Source: a virus
Direction: 5' to 3' (one strand)
DNA length: 26,223 bases
Virus record (IMG/VR): IMGVR_UViG_3300003267_000349
Location: 1 to 26,223 of that record
In this document: positions 1 to 5,706 of the stretch, in pieces
How the letters are laid out: each line of letters starts with the position of its first letter
Position numbering within the stretch: position 1 is the first letter of the stretch
Notes under the pieces: generated by a model
What the model was told of the DNA's origin: nothing
The model's database searches: none
Seen by the model: only the letters and a program-made list of their open reading frames with translations
Position numbers and translations under genes: made by a program

Positions 1-398
1 TCCGCCTTGTGGCATGGGACGCACAATGTCCGATAATTTTCGTCCTCGCTGTTCCCGCCCTCAATCAGCGGCAGTTCATGATCCGCCTGCCACCATGAGT
101 AGCGCAGCCCTGCCATTCCCGCAGGCCGCATCTCGGGGTGAAGTAAATCCATCAACGTAGGAATTTCGTGCGGGAATCGGTCGTGCAATTTCTTCGTATA
201 CTCGGCGCGCATCCGAATGGTATCCGCGCCACAGCACGAGCACACGCCTCCGTCGCGAGCGAACAGCTTGGCCCGCGCGTCCTCGTGGTTCTCGTTTTGA
301 TTACGATACCGCTTGTAGCATTTCACGCTCACGTAAGAGCGACGATTCGCAGGCACGGTTATGCCGCACCCACATTTACAAAGTACGACGGGCAGCAT
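1..398 (-). CDS. HNH endonuclease, partial (3' end beyond window edge)
   Basis: Reading the minus strand from the ATG at 398 gives 132 residues that run off the left edge. The N-terminus has a CKCGCG zinc-ribbon motif (residues 8-13). A CSCC pair follows at 53-56, then a classic HNH core: Asp106-His107 in a WQADHELP stretch, a GGNS turn, Asn121, and LCVPCH with Cys126, Cys129 and His130. This matches the beta-beta-alpha metal HNH nucleases common in phages, which cut DNA and may aid packaging or act as homing enzymes. It is the last visible gene of the leftward operon and overlaps the preceding gene by 23 bases. The start is chosen because it precedes the first cysteine motif; no good ribosome site is visible. 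HNH identity is firm; the role is not. Confidence 0.85.
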   Translation of the reverse strand, partial: MLPVVLCKCGCGITVPANRRSYVSVKCYKRYRNQNENHEDARAKLFARDGGVCSCCGADTIRMRAEYTKKLHDRFPHEIPTLMDLLHPEMRPAGMAGLRYSWWQADHELPLIEGGNSEDENYRTLCVPCHKA

Positions 399-693
399 GG
401 GATTTGGCGATTTTGAGCAGTTCGGGGGCATACATAGACCAAGTTCGCTTGCCGTTAGCAAGCCGCGTCAGCACTCGGATAATCGCGGCCCTCTTGATTT
501 TGGTGTCGAATTTCCCGCGCCTCACGCCGCGATGTGAGCGATACTGTGAGCACAGATTCCTATACCAAAGCGGTGGAACGGATACGTTAACCCGAATCTG
601 GTCCCACGGATTGATAGCCCGCTTGCTCGGCGCCAGCACTGTAGCGAGTGGGCTGGATTCGAGTTCGGCGAGCATTTCCACCAGCGCAGTCAT
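376..693 (-). CDS. Hypothetical phage protein
   Basis: A protein of about 105 residues of unknown function. The start at 693 is preferred because its ATG overlaps the stop of the upstream gene as ATGA; an in-frame ATG three codons earlier, at 702, is also possible. The protein is basic and aromatic in its middle (WYRNLCSQYRSH), followed by a probable basic helical region (IKRAAIIRVLTRLANGKR), which hints at nucleic-acid contact. That is inference only. The opposite strand holds an overlapping frame, but its protein is low-complexity Ser/Arg/Ile and lacks operon linkage. Confidence 0.65.
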   Translation of the reverse strand: MTALVEMLAELESSPLATVLAPSKRAINPWDQIRVNVSVPPLWYRNLCSQYRSHRGVRRGKFDTKIKRAAIIRVLTRLANGKRTWSMYAPELLKIAKSHAARRTL

Positions 694-998
694 AAGTGAC
701 ATGGCTCGTTTTTAGGCTTCTTTGAAGCCTGCGACACAAATAAATACGCCTCATGCTCAAACGGCTTGCAGGGCCGTTCGGCGATATGGCAGTTGTCGTA
801 GACCTCCGGATGTATCGCAAATATAAGGGCTCTATATTCTTCTCGTATTTTGTATTTTTCATCCCAAGGACCCGCAGATTCGTATTTTTGGTCTCCTTCC
901 CAAAGTATATCTGAGATTTCGTCGATTCGAAATCGAGGAAGCAGGATGGGATTCTCTTTAGAGCCCAGTTTGGCATTTATATCGTGTCCAGTTTTCAT
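690..998 (-). CDS. Hypothetical phage protein
   Basis: An unrecognised protein of about 102 residues beginning MKTGHDINAKLGSKENP. The start at 998 is chosen because it forms an ATGA overlap with the stop of the upstream gene; a longer form from 1028 would overlap by 34 bases. The composition is balanced and soluble, with many acidic and aromatic residues (RIDEISDILWEGDQKY) and no transmembrane segment. It lies in the middle of the leftward chain of coupled genes, so it is probably an early or accessory protein. Confidence 0.7.
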   Translation of the reverse strand: MKTGHDINAKLGSKENPILLPRFRIDEISDILWEGDQKYESAGPWDEKYKIREEYRALIFAIHPEVYDNCHIAERPCKPFEHEAYLFVSQASKKPKNEPCHL

Positions 999-1291
999 AC
1001 GCACCACACCGCATTCTTTAAATCCCACACCGTCATCTTCGGCTGCTCCGCCTCCTCCCGTCCCTTCGCCTTTGGCGCTTTACCGGACCAGGCGAGATCC
1101 AGATACCGCTGGAGTATGGCCGCATCAGTCTTGGCCTCCGCTTCGCTCGCGTGCGTGAATGAGATCGCCGGAAAATCGCCTCCGCGGAAAAGGCGAGGTC
1201 CCGCCGGCTCCGTTTTCAGGTACGACGTCGCCATCAACCGCCAGCAGTCGGCGTCCCAGTCTAATTCGACGGTGATCGTCGGGGTGTTCAT
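995..1291 (-). CDS. Hypothetical phage protein
   Basis: A 98-residue protein, MNTPTITVELDWDADCW onward, of unknown function. The ATG at 1291 shares one base with the TAA of the upstream gene (TAATG) and follows a purine-rich GAGGAG ribosome site on the minus strand, so this start is better than an upstream GTG. The N-terminal half looks like beta strands; the middle (HASEAEAKTDAAILQRYLDLAW) is a probable helix. It is the third gene from the left in the coupled minus operon. No catalytic motif is evident. Confidence 0.7.
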   Translation of the reverse strand: MNTPTITVELDWDADCWRLMATSYLKTEPAGPRLFRGGDFPAISFTHASEAEAKTDAAILQRYLDLAWSGKAPKAKGREEAEQPKMTVWDLKNAVWCV

Positions 1292-1551
1292 TACCACTCC
1301 TCTACCACATTCTCCGGCATGGTGACGCCGGCTTTTTTGATTTCATCCACCTCCCAATGCGAGATCCCCAGTTTCTTCGCCATGCTCAACTCGCAGGCTT
1401 TGTGAGTATCGCCGCGCGTGATGTTGCTGTGGCTGGCGCAGAATCTCATCCCATCTGGAAGCTCGCCGAGCGCGAGGTTGTGGCGCTTGAGCCATGCGAG
1501 TCTCGGGGAATCCATGGTTACGTCGGCGGCGTTAAAGAGTTCGTCGGTCAT
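1291..1551 (-). CDS. Hypothetical phage protein
   Basis: An 86-residue unknown protein. The start at 1551 overlaps the stop of the upstream gene as ATGA and is preceded by GGGGAAAA on the minus strand, a usable ribosome site. The sequence (MDSPRLAWLKRHNLAL, later MAKKLGISHWEVDEIKKAG) is soluble and probably helical at its C-terminus. No family is recognised. Translational coupling on both sides supports it as a real gene. Confidence 0.7.
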   Translation of the reverse strand: MTDELFNAADVTMDSPRLAWLKRHNLALGELPDGMRFCASHSNITRGDTHKACELSMAKKLGISHWEVDEIKKAGVTMPENVVEEW

Positions 1552-1856
1552 TTTTTCCCCATTTTAACCGACATAAGAGTTTCGCCGTTTTGCTTCAGGA
1601 AATTAGTGCAAAGCTGACCCTTTCCGTCGTCCATCCAAGTGATCGGGTAATTAAATTTGAAGCTATCCGAGAATGATGCATTCAAATTCTTGCCATCTTT
1701 TTCCGCTAAAAGTTTGGCGGTTTCATACATCAACTCTCCGCATGATTTCGTTTCCGCGAAGAGTTTTCCAATTTCATTCATGCAGTCCTGAATTCGATCA
1801 GCGGGTGCTTTGGAGAACACGTCTTGAAGTGTCGTTAATTGGTAGCTCGTGCTCAC
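1548..1856 (-). CDS. Hypothetical phage protein
   Basis: A 102-residue protein starting at a GTG (1856) that overlaps the upstream stop as GTGA. The N-terminal half is helical (LQDVFSKAPADRIQDCMNEIG), and the C-terminal part contains ITWMDDGKGQ, a pattern that resembles small phage early proteins of unknown role. The junctions on both sides are four-base overlaps, which makes a GTG start credible. No enzyme motif was found. Confidence 0.7.
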   Translation of the reverse strand: MSTSYQLTTLQDVFSKAPADRIQDCMNEIGKLFAETKSCGELMYETAKLLAEKDGKNLNASFSDSFKFNYPITWMDDGKGQLCTNFLKQNGETLMSVKMGKK

Positions 1857-2023
1857 AGCTCATATTTCTCCAGTAAACGTGATACCACTTCTTTCTGCGC
1901 CGTCGTAAATTCCGTGCGAGCGCGATTGCTGTGCACGAATTCCGATTCCCATTCAGTCAGTTCCGGATCGCCATCAAGTTCGCGTACCACCCGAGCGCAG
2001 GTTTCATTAGATGGAAGGGTCAT
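1853..2023 (-). CDS. Small hypothetical phage protein, first gene of the leftward operon
   Basis: A 56-residue acidic protein starting at the ATG at 2023. A longer in-frame extension to 2236 exists but would run through the divergent control region and into the opposing regulator gene, and it reads as unlikely hydrophobic sequence. The body (LTEWESEFVHSN, then TAQKEVVSRLLEKYEL) has the pattern of small phage proteins in which a W-x-x-x-F helix is followed by a K/E-rich helix. It would be the first gene transcribed leftward. Function unknown. Confidence 0.6.
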   Translation of the reverse strand: MTLPSNETCARVVRELDGDPELTEWESEFVHSNRARTEFTTAQKEVVSRLLEKYEL

Positions 2024-2101
2024 GCGAAGAGTGAGCCAAATTATTTTCACGAAAGCAAACAAAAGCTCGCATATCGCGCAAAATAATATCTGATACCCAA
2101 A
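2024..2101. promoter_or_regulatory. Divergent control region between leftward and rightward early operons
   Basis: These 78 AT-rich bases separate two diverging operons, so promoters for both must lie here or in the flanking gene starts. A TAATAT hexamer at 2084-2089 is a possible -10 box for the rightward genes, and the other strand carries a TAATTT box. No good -35 partner was found for either. The Xre-type protein encoded immediately to the right is a likely ligand. The call rests mainly on gene arrangement. Confidence 0.4.
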
Positions 2102-2371
2102 GTGAGCAAACGAAAAACCCGCAAAGGCCCTAGTCACGTCGAGCACACGCTGGCAGATCAGCCAGAGAATCGTGCGGCGCTGTATAATATGGCAGTCGCA
2201 CTCAAGCGACTCCGTGAGAAACACCGCATCGGTCAAGTTGAACTCTCCGAATTAGTCGGCTGCTCCCGTTCCGTGATCGACAAATTGGAGCGCGCCCAAA
2301 ACTTTCCCTCCTTCTCAGTTTACCTCTCGCTTGTCCGCACGCTGAATGCGGGGAAGGTGCCGCTGACATGA
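2102..2371 (+). CDS. Xre/Cro-type helix-turn-helix regulator
   Basis: An 89-residue DNA-binding protein starting at GTG 2102. After a basic N-terminus, residues about 33-86 form an Xre-type fold: VALKRLREKHRIGQVELSE is helix 1-2, then LVGCSRSVIDKLERAQ is the recognition helix, then PSFSVYLSLVRTL. Such proteins repress or activate phage early promoters by binding short inverted repeats. It sits at the head of the rightward operon and opposite the leftward one, so it probably controls the divergent region next to it. The gene overlaps the next one as ATGA. Confidence 0.8.
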   Translation: MSKRKTRKGPSHVEHTLADQPENRAALYNMAVALKRLREKHRIGQVELSELVGCSRSVIDKLERAQNFPSFSVYLSLVRTLNAGKVPLT

Positions 2372-2502
2372 CCGCAATATTTATAATCGGTGGCACAATC
2401 GTTGCCGGGCTGCTCATCTTCGCCTTTGGCATCTTTATTGGCCATGAGATTTCCAAGTCTCAGCCGCCTAGCGCGCAGGAAGAAGAGCAGAATCAGGGAT
2501 AA
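2368..2502 (+). CDS. Small single-pass membrane protein
   Basis: A 44-residue protein starting at ATG 2368, overlapping the regulator stop as ATGA. Residues about 3-25 are one continuous hydrophobic segment (IFIIGGTIVAGLLIFAFGIF), followed by a short polar tail ending EEEQNQG. It would insert once in the inner membrane with an acidic tail. Function unknown. Small phage membrane peptides in early operons can act in lysis timing or superinfection exclusion, but nothing here decides between these. Confidence 0.65.
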   Translation: MTAIFIIGGTIVAGLLIFAFGIFIGHEISKSQPPSAQEEEQNQG

Positions 2503-2521
2503 ATTTTCACCTAAAAATAAA

Positions 2522-2863
2522 ATGATAATCCGCGCAAAAATCGACGTCACCAAAATTTCCAAAAACCACATCTACGTTGGTGAGAAAGGAAAATATATCG
2601 ACATCACGTTGCTGGAAAACCGCGACGGCCCTGACCAATTCGATAATGATTTTATGGTCGTGCAGGACTTGGGTAAGGAGGCTCGCGAGCGCGGCGAGAA
2701 AGGTCCGATTCTCGGTAACGGTAAATTCGTGGGCCAGCGACCACAGGCGCACACCGACGGTGCGCAGCCCACTCGTCCCGCAACCGGCCGATATTCGTCG
2801 CCATCGCCAAAGCCAGCGGGGGCACCTCCCGCCGTCGATCTCGACGAAGACGTACCGTTCTAA
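2522..2863 (+). CDS. SSB-like phage protein with acidic DEDVPF tail
   Basis: A 113-residue protein starting at ATG 2522 (MIIRAKIDVTKISKNH). The first 75 residues look like beta strands (IYVGEKGKYIDITLLENRDG, then FMVVQDLGKEARERGEKG). A Pro/Ser/Ala-rich linker follows, and the extreme C-terminus reads DLDEDVPF. In bacterial single-stranded DNA-binding proteins a near-identical acidic tip (DDDIPF) recruits replication and repair partners after a disordered linker. The layout here is the same, so a DNA-replication accessory or ssDNA-binding role is inferred; the N-terminal fold itself is not a recognisable SSB OB fold. No strong ribosome site is visible. Confidence 0.6.
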   Translation: MIIRAKIDVTKISKNHIYVGEKGKYIDITLLENRDGPDQFDNDFMVVQDLGKEARERGEKGPILGNGKFVGQRPQAHTDGAQPTRPATGRYSSPSPKPAGAPPAVDLDEDVPF

Positions 2864-2869
2864 CCCTTT

Positions 2870-2924
2870 CCCACCCCGGTTAACCCGTGCTTGCACGGAA
2901 CCTTGTTCTTTATACCGGGGTGGG
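2870..2924 (+). repeat. Nested inverted repeat (two-tier hairpin)
   Basis: A perfect 11-base inverted repeat, cccaccccggt at 2870-2880 and accggggtggg at 2914-2924, encloses a second small hairpin, ccgtgc at 2885-2890 with gcacgg at 2893-2898. It lies in the gap after the SSB-like gene. No T-run follows the outer arm, so a classical intrinsic terminator is doubtful. It could be an RNA processing or stability element or a protein-binding cruciform. Confidence 0.6.
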
Positions 2925-2973
2925 GATTAATCTTCATAGTAACTCAACCGCGGCTACGCTGTCCCCACCTATT

Positions 2974-3141
2974 ATGTTAGACCATCTTATCCGGGTACTC
3001 GTAGCCGCGCTCGTAGCGTGGATTCTGTTTTACGTCGTGTCGCTGTTCGTCAAAGATGGCACGATCATGAAAATTGTGGGTATCATCATTGGGCTTATTC
3101 TGCTTCTCTACGGGCTGAAAGAGTTTGGGGTAAGCTTATGA
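2974..3141 (+). CDS. Small membrane protein (two predicted TM segments)
   Basis: A 55-residue protein; the ATG at 2974 is chosen because the upstream in-frame extension crosses the hairpin region and is not protein-like. Two hydrophobic stretches, about residues 5-22 (LIRVLVAALVAWILFYVV) and 32-48 (VGIIIGLILLLYGL), are joined by a short polar loop with KDGT. The size and hairpin topology resemble small holin-like or phage membrane proteins. A lysis role is a guess, because no endolysin is visible beside it. Confidence 0.65.
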   Translation: MLDHLIRVLVAALVAWILFYVVSLFVKDGTIMKIVGIIIGLILLLYGLKEFGVSL

Positions 3142-3182
3142 TTTGTTCTTGAACTGTCCACAATCCCTGTTGTCTCTATTTC

Positions 3183-3512
3183 ATGCTGACAATTATTCTA
3201 TTTTCGGTAATTGCGGCGTTAATCGTCATCTCAACCAAACTCATCATGACAAAGCTCTCCGAACTCCAGCCGCAGCTCGACGCTGTGAACGCCACGCTCC
3301 AAAAAGTACAAACCGAAGTCAGCACACAGGCCGCTAATTTGCAGGCTCGCATCGCTGAACTCGAAGGCTTGATCAACAATTCGTCCGATCCTGAACTGCC
3401 AGCCGCCGCCGAAGCATCGCTGACGGCTCTCAAGGATTCGGCCGCTGCTTTGGACGCCCTCAATCCCGACACGACCGACACCACGCCAACCGAGCCAACG
3501 CCAACTCCATAA
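3183..3512 (+). CDS. Membrane-anchored coiled-coil protein
   Basis: A 109-residue protein from ATG 3183. Residues 3-21 are hydrophobic (IILFSVIAALIVIS) and could be a membrane anchor. Residues 22-75 form a heptad-like helix (LSELQPQLDAVNATLQKVQ...), and the C-terminus is a Thr/Pro/Asp-rich tail. An alternative start at the ATG at 3246 would give a soluble coiled-coil protein of 88 residues. It is the last gene before a strong terminator. This arrangement, anchor plus coiled coil plus Pro-rich tail, resembles some spanin-like or holin-associated proteins, but there is no lipobox or other decisive motif. Confidence 0.6.
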   Translation: MLTIILFSVIAALIVISTKLIMTKLSELQPQLDAVNATLQKVQTEVSTQAANLQARIAELEGLINNSSDPELPAAAEASLTALKDSAAALDALNPDTTDTTPTEPTPTP

Positions 3513-3537
3513 TTACCCTGGTACAAATGCGAGTCGG

Positions 3538-3570
3538 AAAGCCCGATCAGAAATGGTCGGGCTTTTTATT
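3538..3570. terminator. Bidirectional intrinsic terminator
   Basis: Arms aaagcccgatc (3538-3548) and ggtcgggcttt (3555-3565) pair over 11 positions with one G-U, a six-base loop, and a following T-rich tract. It sits between convergent genes, the coiled-coil gene (+) and the glycosyltransferase gene (-), and the A-run on the other side would serve transcripts coming from the right. This is the clearest terminator in the window. Confidence 0.88.
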
Positions 3571-4168
3571 TCCCAAACTCGGTGGTGCGGCTGTCGTACC
3601 GATGAAGGAATAGTGGCTCATCAATTTTGTGCCACGACTTCACCTCTGGCAATGCTTGCTTCAAGTAGAACCAATCCTCCGCTCCGTCATAATGTGCGGG
3701 GAAAGAAAATCGTCGGGCGAATCCGGTTCTCCAGCTCGACCAATGCCATGGCGGTCGTACGATGTCCGAATAGCGTCCGCCCGGTAAATGCTGGGGTTGT
3801 TCGCATTCTGCACCAAGCATCGTGCGTACCCGAAAAGGCGGCGATCCGTTAAATGTAACGGAAGCATCATAGGCGATCAGATCGTAATCGCCGGTCAGAT
3901 GGGGAAGCAACGCTGAGAAAAAATTGGGTGCCACGGAATCGTCATCGTCGCAGTGCATCAAGTAGCGGCCCGCAGCCATTTGCATCAGCGAATTTCGCTT
4001 TGATCCGAGATGGCGCGTTTTATTGTCCATTAGAACGAGCACTTCCATGCGCGGATCTGCCTGCGCTGTGAGTATGTCAATTAACTGGGTGAGCTTGGAT
4101 AGGCGCGCCGGAATACTCGGAATCAAAACCGAAAGCAGGATTTCGGGGGGCATAAAAGGAGTTTGCAT
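3566..4168 (-). CDS. Family-2 type glycosyltransferase (GT-A fold)
   Basis: About 200 residues on the minus strand. The sequence opens with the GT-A nucleotide-binding strand (SVLIPSIPARL), then LGSKRNSLMQMAAGRYLMHC followed by the metal/nucleotide-sugar motif DDDD at about 74-77, and later GAEDWF (Glu164-Asp165), the position of the GT2 catalytic acid. It should transfer a sugar from a nucleotide donor to an unknown acceptor. It resembles the glycosyltransferase at 12501-13244. It is the only minus-strand gene between two rightward blocks. Starts at 4153 and 4219 are also possible; 4168 and 4153 leave room for the divergent control region. Family call firm, acceptor unknown. Confidence 0.8.
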   Translation of the reverse strand: MQTPFMPPEILLSVLIPSIPARLSKLTQLIDILTAQADPRMEVLVLMDNKTRHLGSKRNSLMQMAAGRYLMHCDDDDSVAPNFFSALLPHLTGDYDLIAYDASVTFNGSPPFRVRTMLGAECEQPQHLPGGRYSDIVRPPWHWSSWRTGFARRFSFPAHYDGAEDWFYLKQALPEVKSWHKIDEPLFLHRYDSRTTEFGK

Positions 4169-4191
4169 AAAAATCTGGACAACCGCAAGCG

Positions 4192-4207
4192 TACAACTGA
4201 GTTTGTA
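4192..4207. promoter_or_regulatory. Possible operator, small inverted repeat
   Basis: TACAA at 4192-4196 and TTGTA at 4203-4207 form a perfect five-base dyad with a six-base spacer, just ahead of the Xre-type gene that starts at 4213 and beside the start of the divergent glycosyltransferase gene. Xre-type proteins bind such dyads and often regulate themselves. A dyad this short can occur by chance. Confidence 0.25.
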
Positions 4208-4212
4208 GCTTA

Positions 4213-4470
4213 ATGTCACTGCACGCGCTCCTCCAAGAAATCAAGGCTTTCGAAAAAAAACAGCAGGAGGATGTCGCTGCGGTAGAGCGCAAGTGGCGGG
4301 ATTTCGGTGAGACCGTTAGGCAGACAAGGAAGCAGCGTAATATCGCACTCGCCACCTTCTCGCGCAAACTCGGCGTCTCCAAATCCATGACCGGATTCCT
4401 CGAATCCGGCAAACGCCGCTGGAATTTAGGGATGGCAAAAAGAGCAGTAGAAATATTAACTAATGAATAA
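4213..4470 (+). CDS. Xre/Cro-type helix-turn-helix regulator (second)
   Basis: An 85-residue protein. Residues 1-30 are a charged helix (LLQEIKAFEKKQQEDVAAVE). Residues about 31-83 carry an Xre-type fold: FGETVRQTRKQRNIALATFS, then RKLGVSKSMTGFLESGKRRW with a typical recognition helix, then the closing helix. It likely binds DNA as a dimer, possibly the dyad just upstream. It is distinct from the regulator at 2102 and heads the block leading to the structural genes, so it may be a middle or late gene regulator; that is inference. Its stop overlaps the next gene by eight bases. Confidence 0.8.
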   Translation: MSLHALLQEIKAFEKKQQEDVAAVERKWRDFGETVRQTRKQRNIALATFSRKLGVSKSMTGFLESGKRRWNLGMAKRAVEILTNE

Positions 4471-4678
4471 CAACATGGCCCACAAAAAATCAATTAAAAG
4501 CGGATTGCAGTTTGTGCGGAGCGCGTCAGCCAGATCCAACGGACACAAATTCGTCCAAGGTCTCAATCGCGCGATCAGAAATTACGAAAACGCGGAAAAC
4601 TATTCGTATTATACGAGAGCAGCCATTGTCGTATCTCTGACCGAAATCAGGGATTTGATCAAAGCTCACATGTTATGA
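4463..4678 (+). CDS. Small basic hypothetical protein
   Basis: A 71-residue basic protein, MNNNMAHKKSIKSGLQF onward, from an ATG at 4463 that overlaps the preceding gene by eight bases; an ATG at 4475 is an alternative start. It is rich in Lys, Arg, Asn and Tyr and looks helical (LNRAIRNYENAENYSYY). Function unknown; the charge would suit nucleic-acid contact. It ends in an ATGA overlap with the next gene. Confidence 0.6.
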   Translation: MNNNMAHKKSIKSGLQFVRSASARSNGHKFVQGLNRAIRNYENAENYSYYTRAAIVVSLTEIRDLIKAHML

Positions 4679-4974
4679 ATCCTTTTTTTCTGCTTTTGAT
4701 CTGCGGTTTCGCTGTTTGGCGGGGCGCCGAACTCGTCGCCTTCGACAATGGGCCTTTCCGCCTTTTCAAGCACCTGCGAGATTCCTGCAAAGGCCATCCA
4801 GTGCTGTGCGAACTGCTCACATGCGCTTATTGTGTGAGTGGGTATCTCGCGTTAATAGCCGCTTCTTGGATCGCATATTTCAGATTCATTGATCCCATTC
4901 AATTGCCGCTTTGGTGGTTTGGCATTTGGGGTGCGGCCATGGCAGTGATGCGCGCCGTGAGGGAGAGGGAATGA
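4675..4974 (+). CDS. DUF1360-like membrane protein
   Basis: A 99-residue membrane protein with about three hydrophobic segments (residues 3-16, 46-68 and 76-92). The core motif CELLTCAYCVSGYLAL, with Cys50 and Cys53 at the edge of a membrane helix, matches the DUF1360 family, small membrane proteins of unknown function found in phages and in some bacteria. It overlaps its upstream neighbour as ATGA and its downstream neighbour likewise, and it ends in a purine-rich stretch that serves as ribosome site for the next gene. Family assignment is by motif memory and moderately sure. Confidence 0.7.
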   Translation: MNPFFLLLICGFAVWRGAELVAFDNGPFRLFKHLRDSCKGHPVLCELLTCAYCVSGYLALIAASWIAYFRFIDPIQLPLWWFGIWGAAMAVMRAVRERE

Positions 4975-5075
4975 GCGATCGATACAAACTTATCTGTTGG
5001 CTGATCGCGATTGCGCTGACGATGGCATTTGTTTGGTTTATCGTGCGCCACGACAATATCCTCGACGTCGGATGA
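4971..5075 (+). CDS. Tiny single-pass membrane protein (34 aa)
   Basis: The ATG at 4971 overlaps the stop of the DUF1360-like gene as ATGA and is preceded by GGGAGAGGGA, one of the better ribosome sites in the window. The 34-residue product has one hydrophobic helix (ICWLIAIALTMAFVWFIV) and a short polar tail ending ILDVG. Its position directly after another membrane protein suggests the two work together. Function unknown. Confidence 0.6.
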   Translation: MSDRYKLICWLIAIALTMAFVWFIVRHDNILDVG

Positions 5076-5422
5076 ATGACGTCGCTTCAGTTTCGGATGA
5101 AGAAGTTTCCCGATCTCAGGAAGACGAAGTAAAAGCGCGCCAGCACTACGATCAGTTTTTCTGCAAAGATAACGTCACGATTTCGGTGAAGAGCGTGTAC
5201 CGGCATCACCACAATCCGAAGAATCTGGACCGCATGGCGCTCATCACGCAGTTGAAAGAGATCGCGAAAGCCCGCGGATACAATGTCACGGAATCGGAGA
5301 GTAATTTCACGCGGACGAAATACATCCATTTTAAAAAGTATCGGCTGGATGGGCCGGTGACTGCCGCTCCCCTCATGATTCCCGACGCGCCGAAGCCCGA
5401 AGATGTGGTGTTGGATGTGTGA
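5072..5422 (+). CDS. Hypothetical phage protein
   Basis: A 116-residue soluble protein. The ATG at 5072 overlaps the stop of the preceding tiny gene as ATGA, which favours it over an upstream in-frame ATG at 4997. The N-terminal third is acidic (SVSDEEVSRSQEDEVKARQ). The middle holds a helix with RMALITQLKEIAKARGYNV, and the C-terminus ends PDAPKPEDVVLDV. No family is recognised. Confidence 0.65.
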   Translation: MNDVASVSDEEVSRSQEDEVKARQHYDQFFCKDNVTISVKSVYRHHHNPKNLDRMALITQLKEIAKARGYNVTESESNFTRTKYIHFKKYRLDGPVTAAPLMIPDAPKPEDVVLDV

Positions 5423-5431
5423 TGCCCCTTT

Positions 5432-5671
5432 ATGAAACACATTATTTCTGAAAAAGAGAAGCCGCCACTCGGCCTCATGGGGGGATCGGTACATGATTAC
5501 GAGCGGGGTAAAGATCCGTTCGCGAGGGAATGTATGCCAGAAGAATTTCAAGACCGTTTCCCCGACAAACCGGCGGCAATGGGGTGGCTCGCGCTGGATT
5601 GGTGTGGGAACGTCATCGGCTTTGCCAAAGATGGCGACGTGATCACGCTGTCCGAGGATGCCCGTAAATAA
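5432..5671 (+). CDS. Hypothetical phage protein
   Basis: A 79-residue acidic soluble protein beginning MKHIISEKEKPPLGLMGG. The middle (KPAAMGWLALDWCGNVIGFA) is compact and hydrophobic; the ends are charged. There is no membrane segment. It follows its neighbour by nine bases and precedes the HNH gene by 35. Function unknown. Confidence 0.6.
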   Translation: MKHIISEKEKPPLGLMGGSVHDYERGKDPFARECMPEEFQDRFPDKPAAMGWLALDWCGNVIGFAKDGDVITLSEDARK

Positions 5672-5706
5672 TTGACTATCCCTTACCCCCTAGAAAGCTG
5701 CAAAAA

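Noticed and set aside
2024-2236. Extension of the first leftward gene to an ATG at 2236
   Set aside because: It would cross the divergent control region and overlap the opposing Xre-type gene; the extension is hydrophobic and not protein-like.
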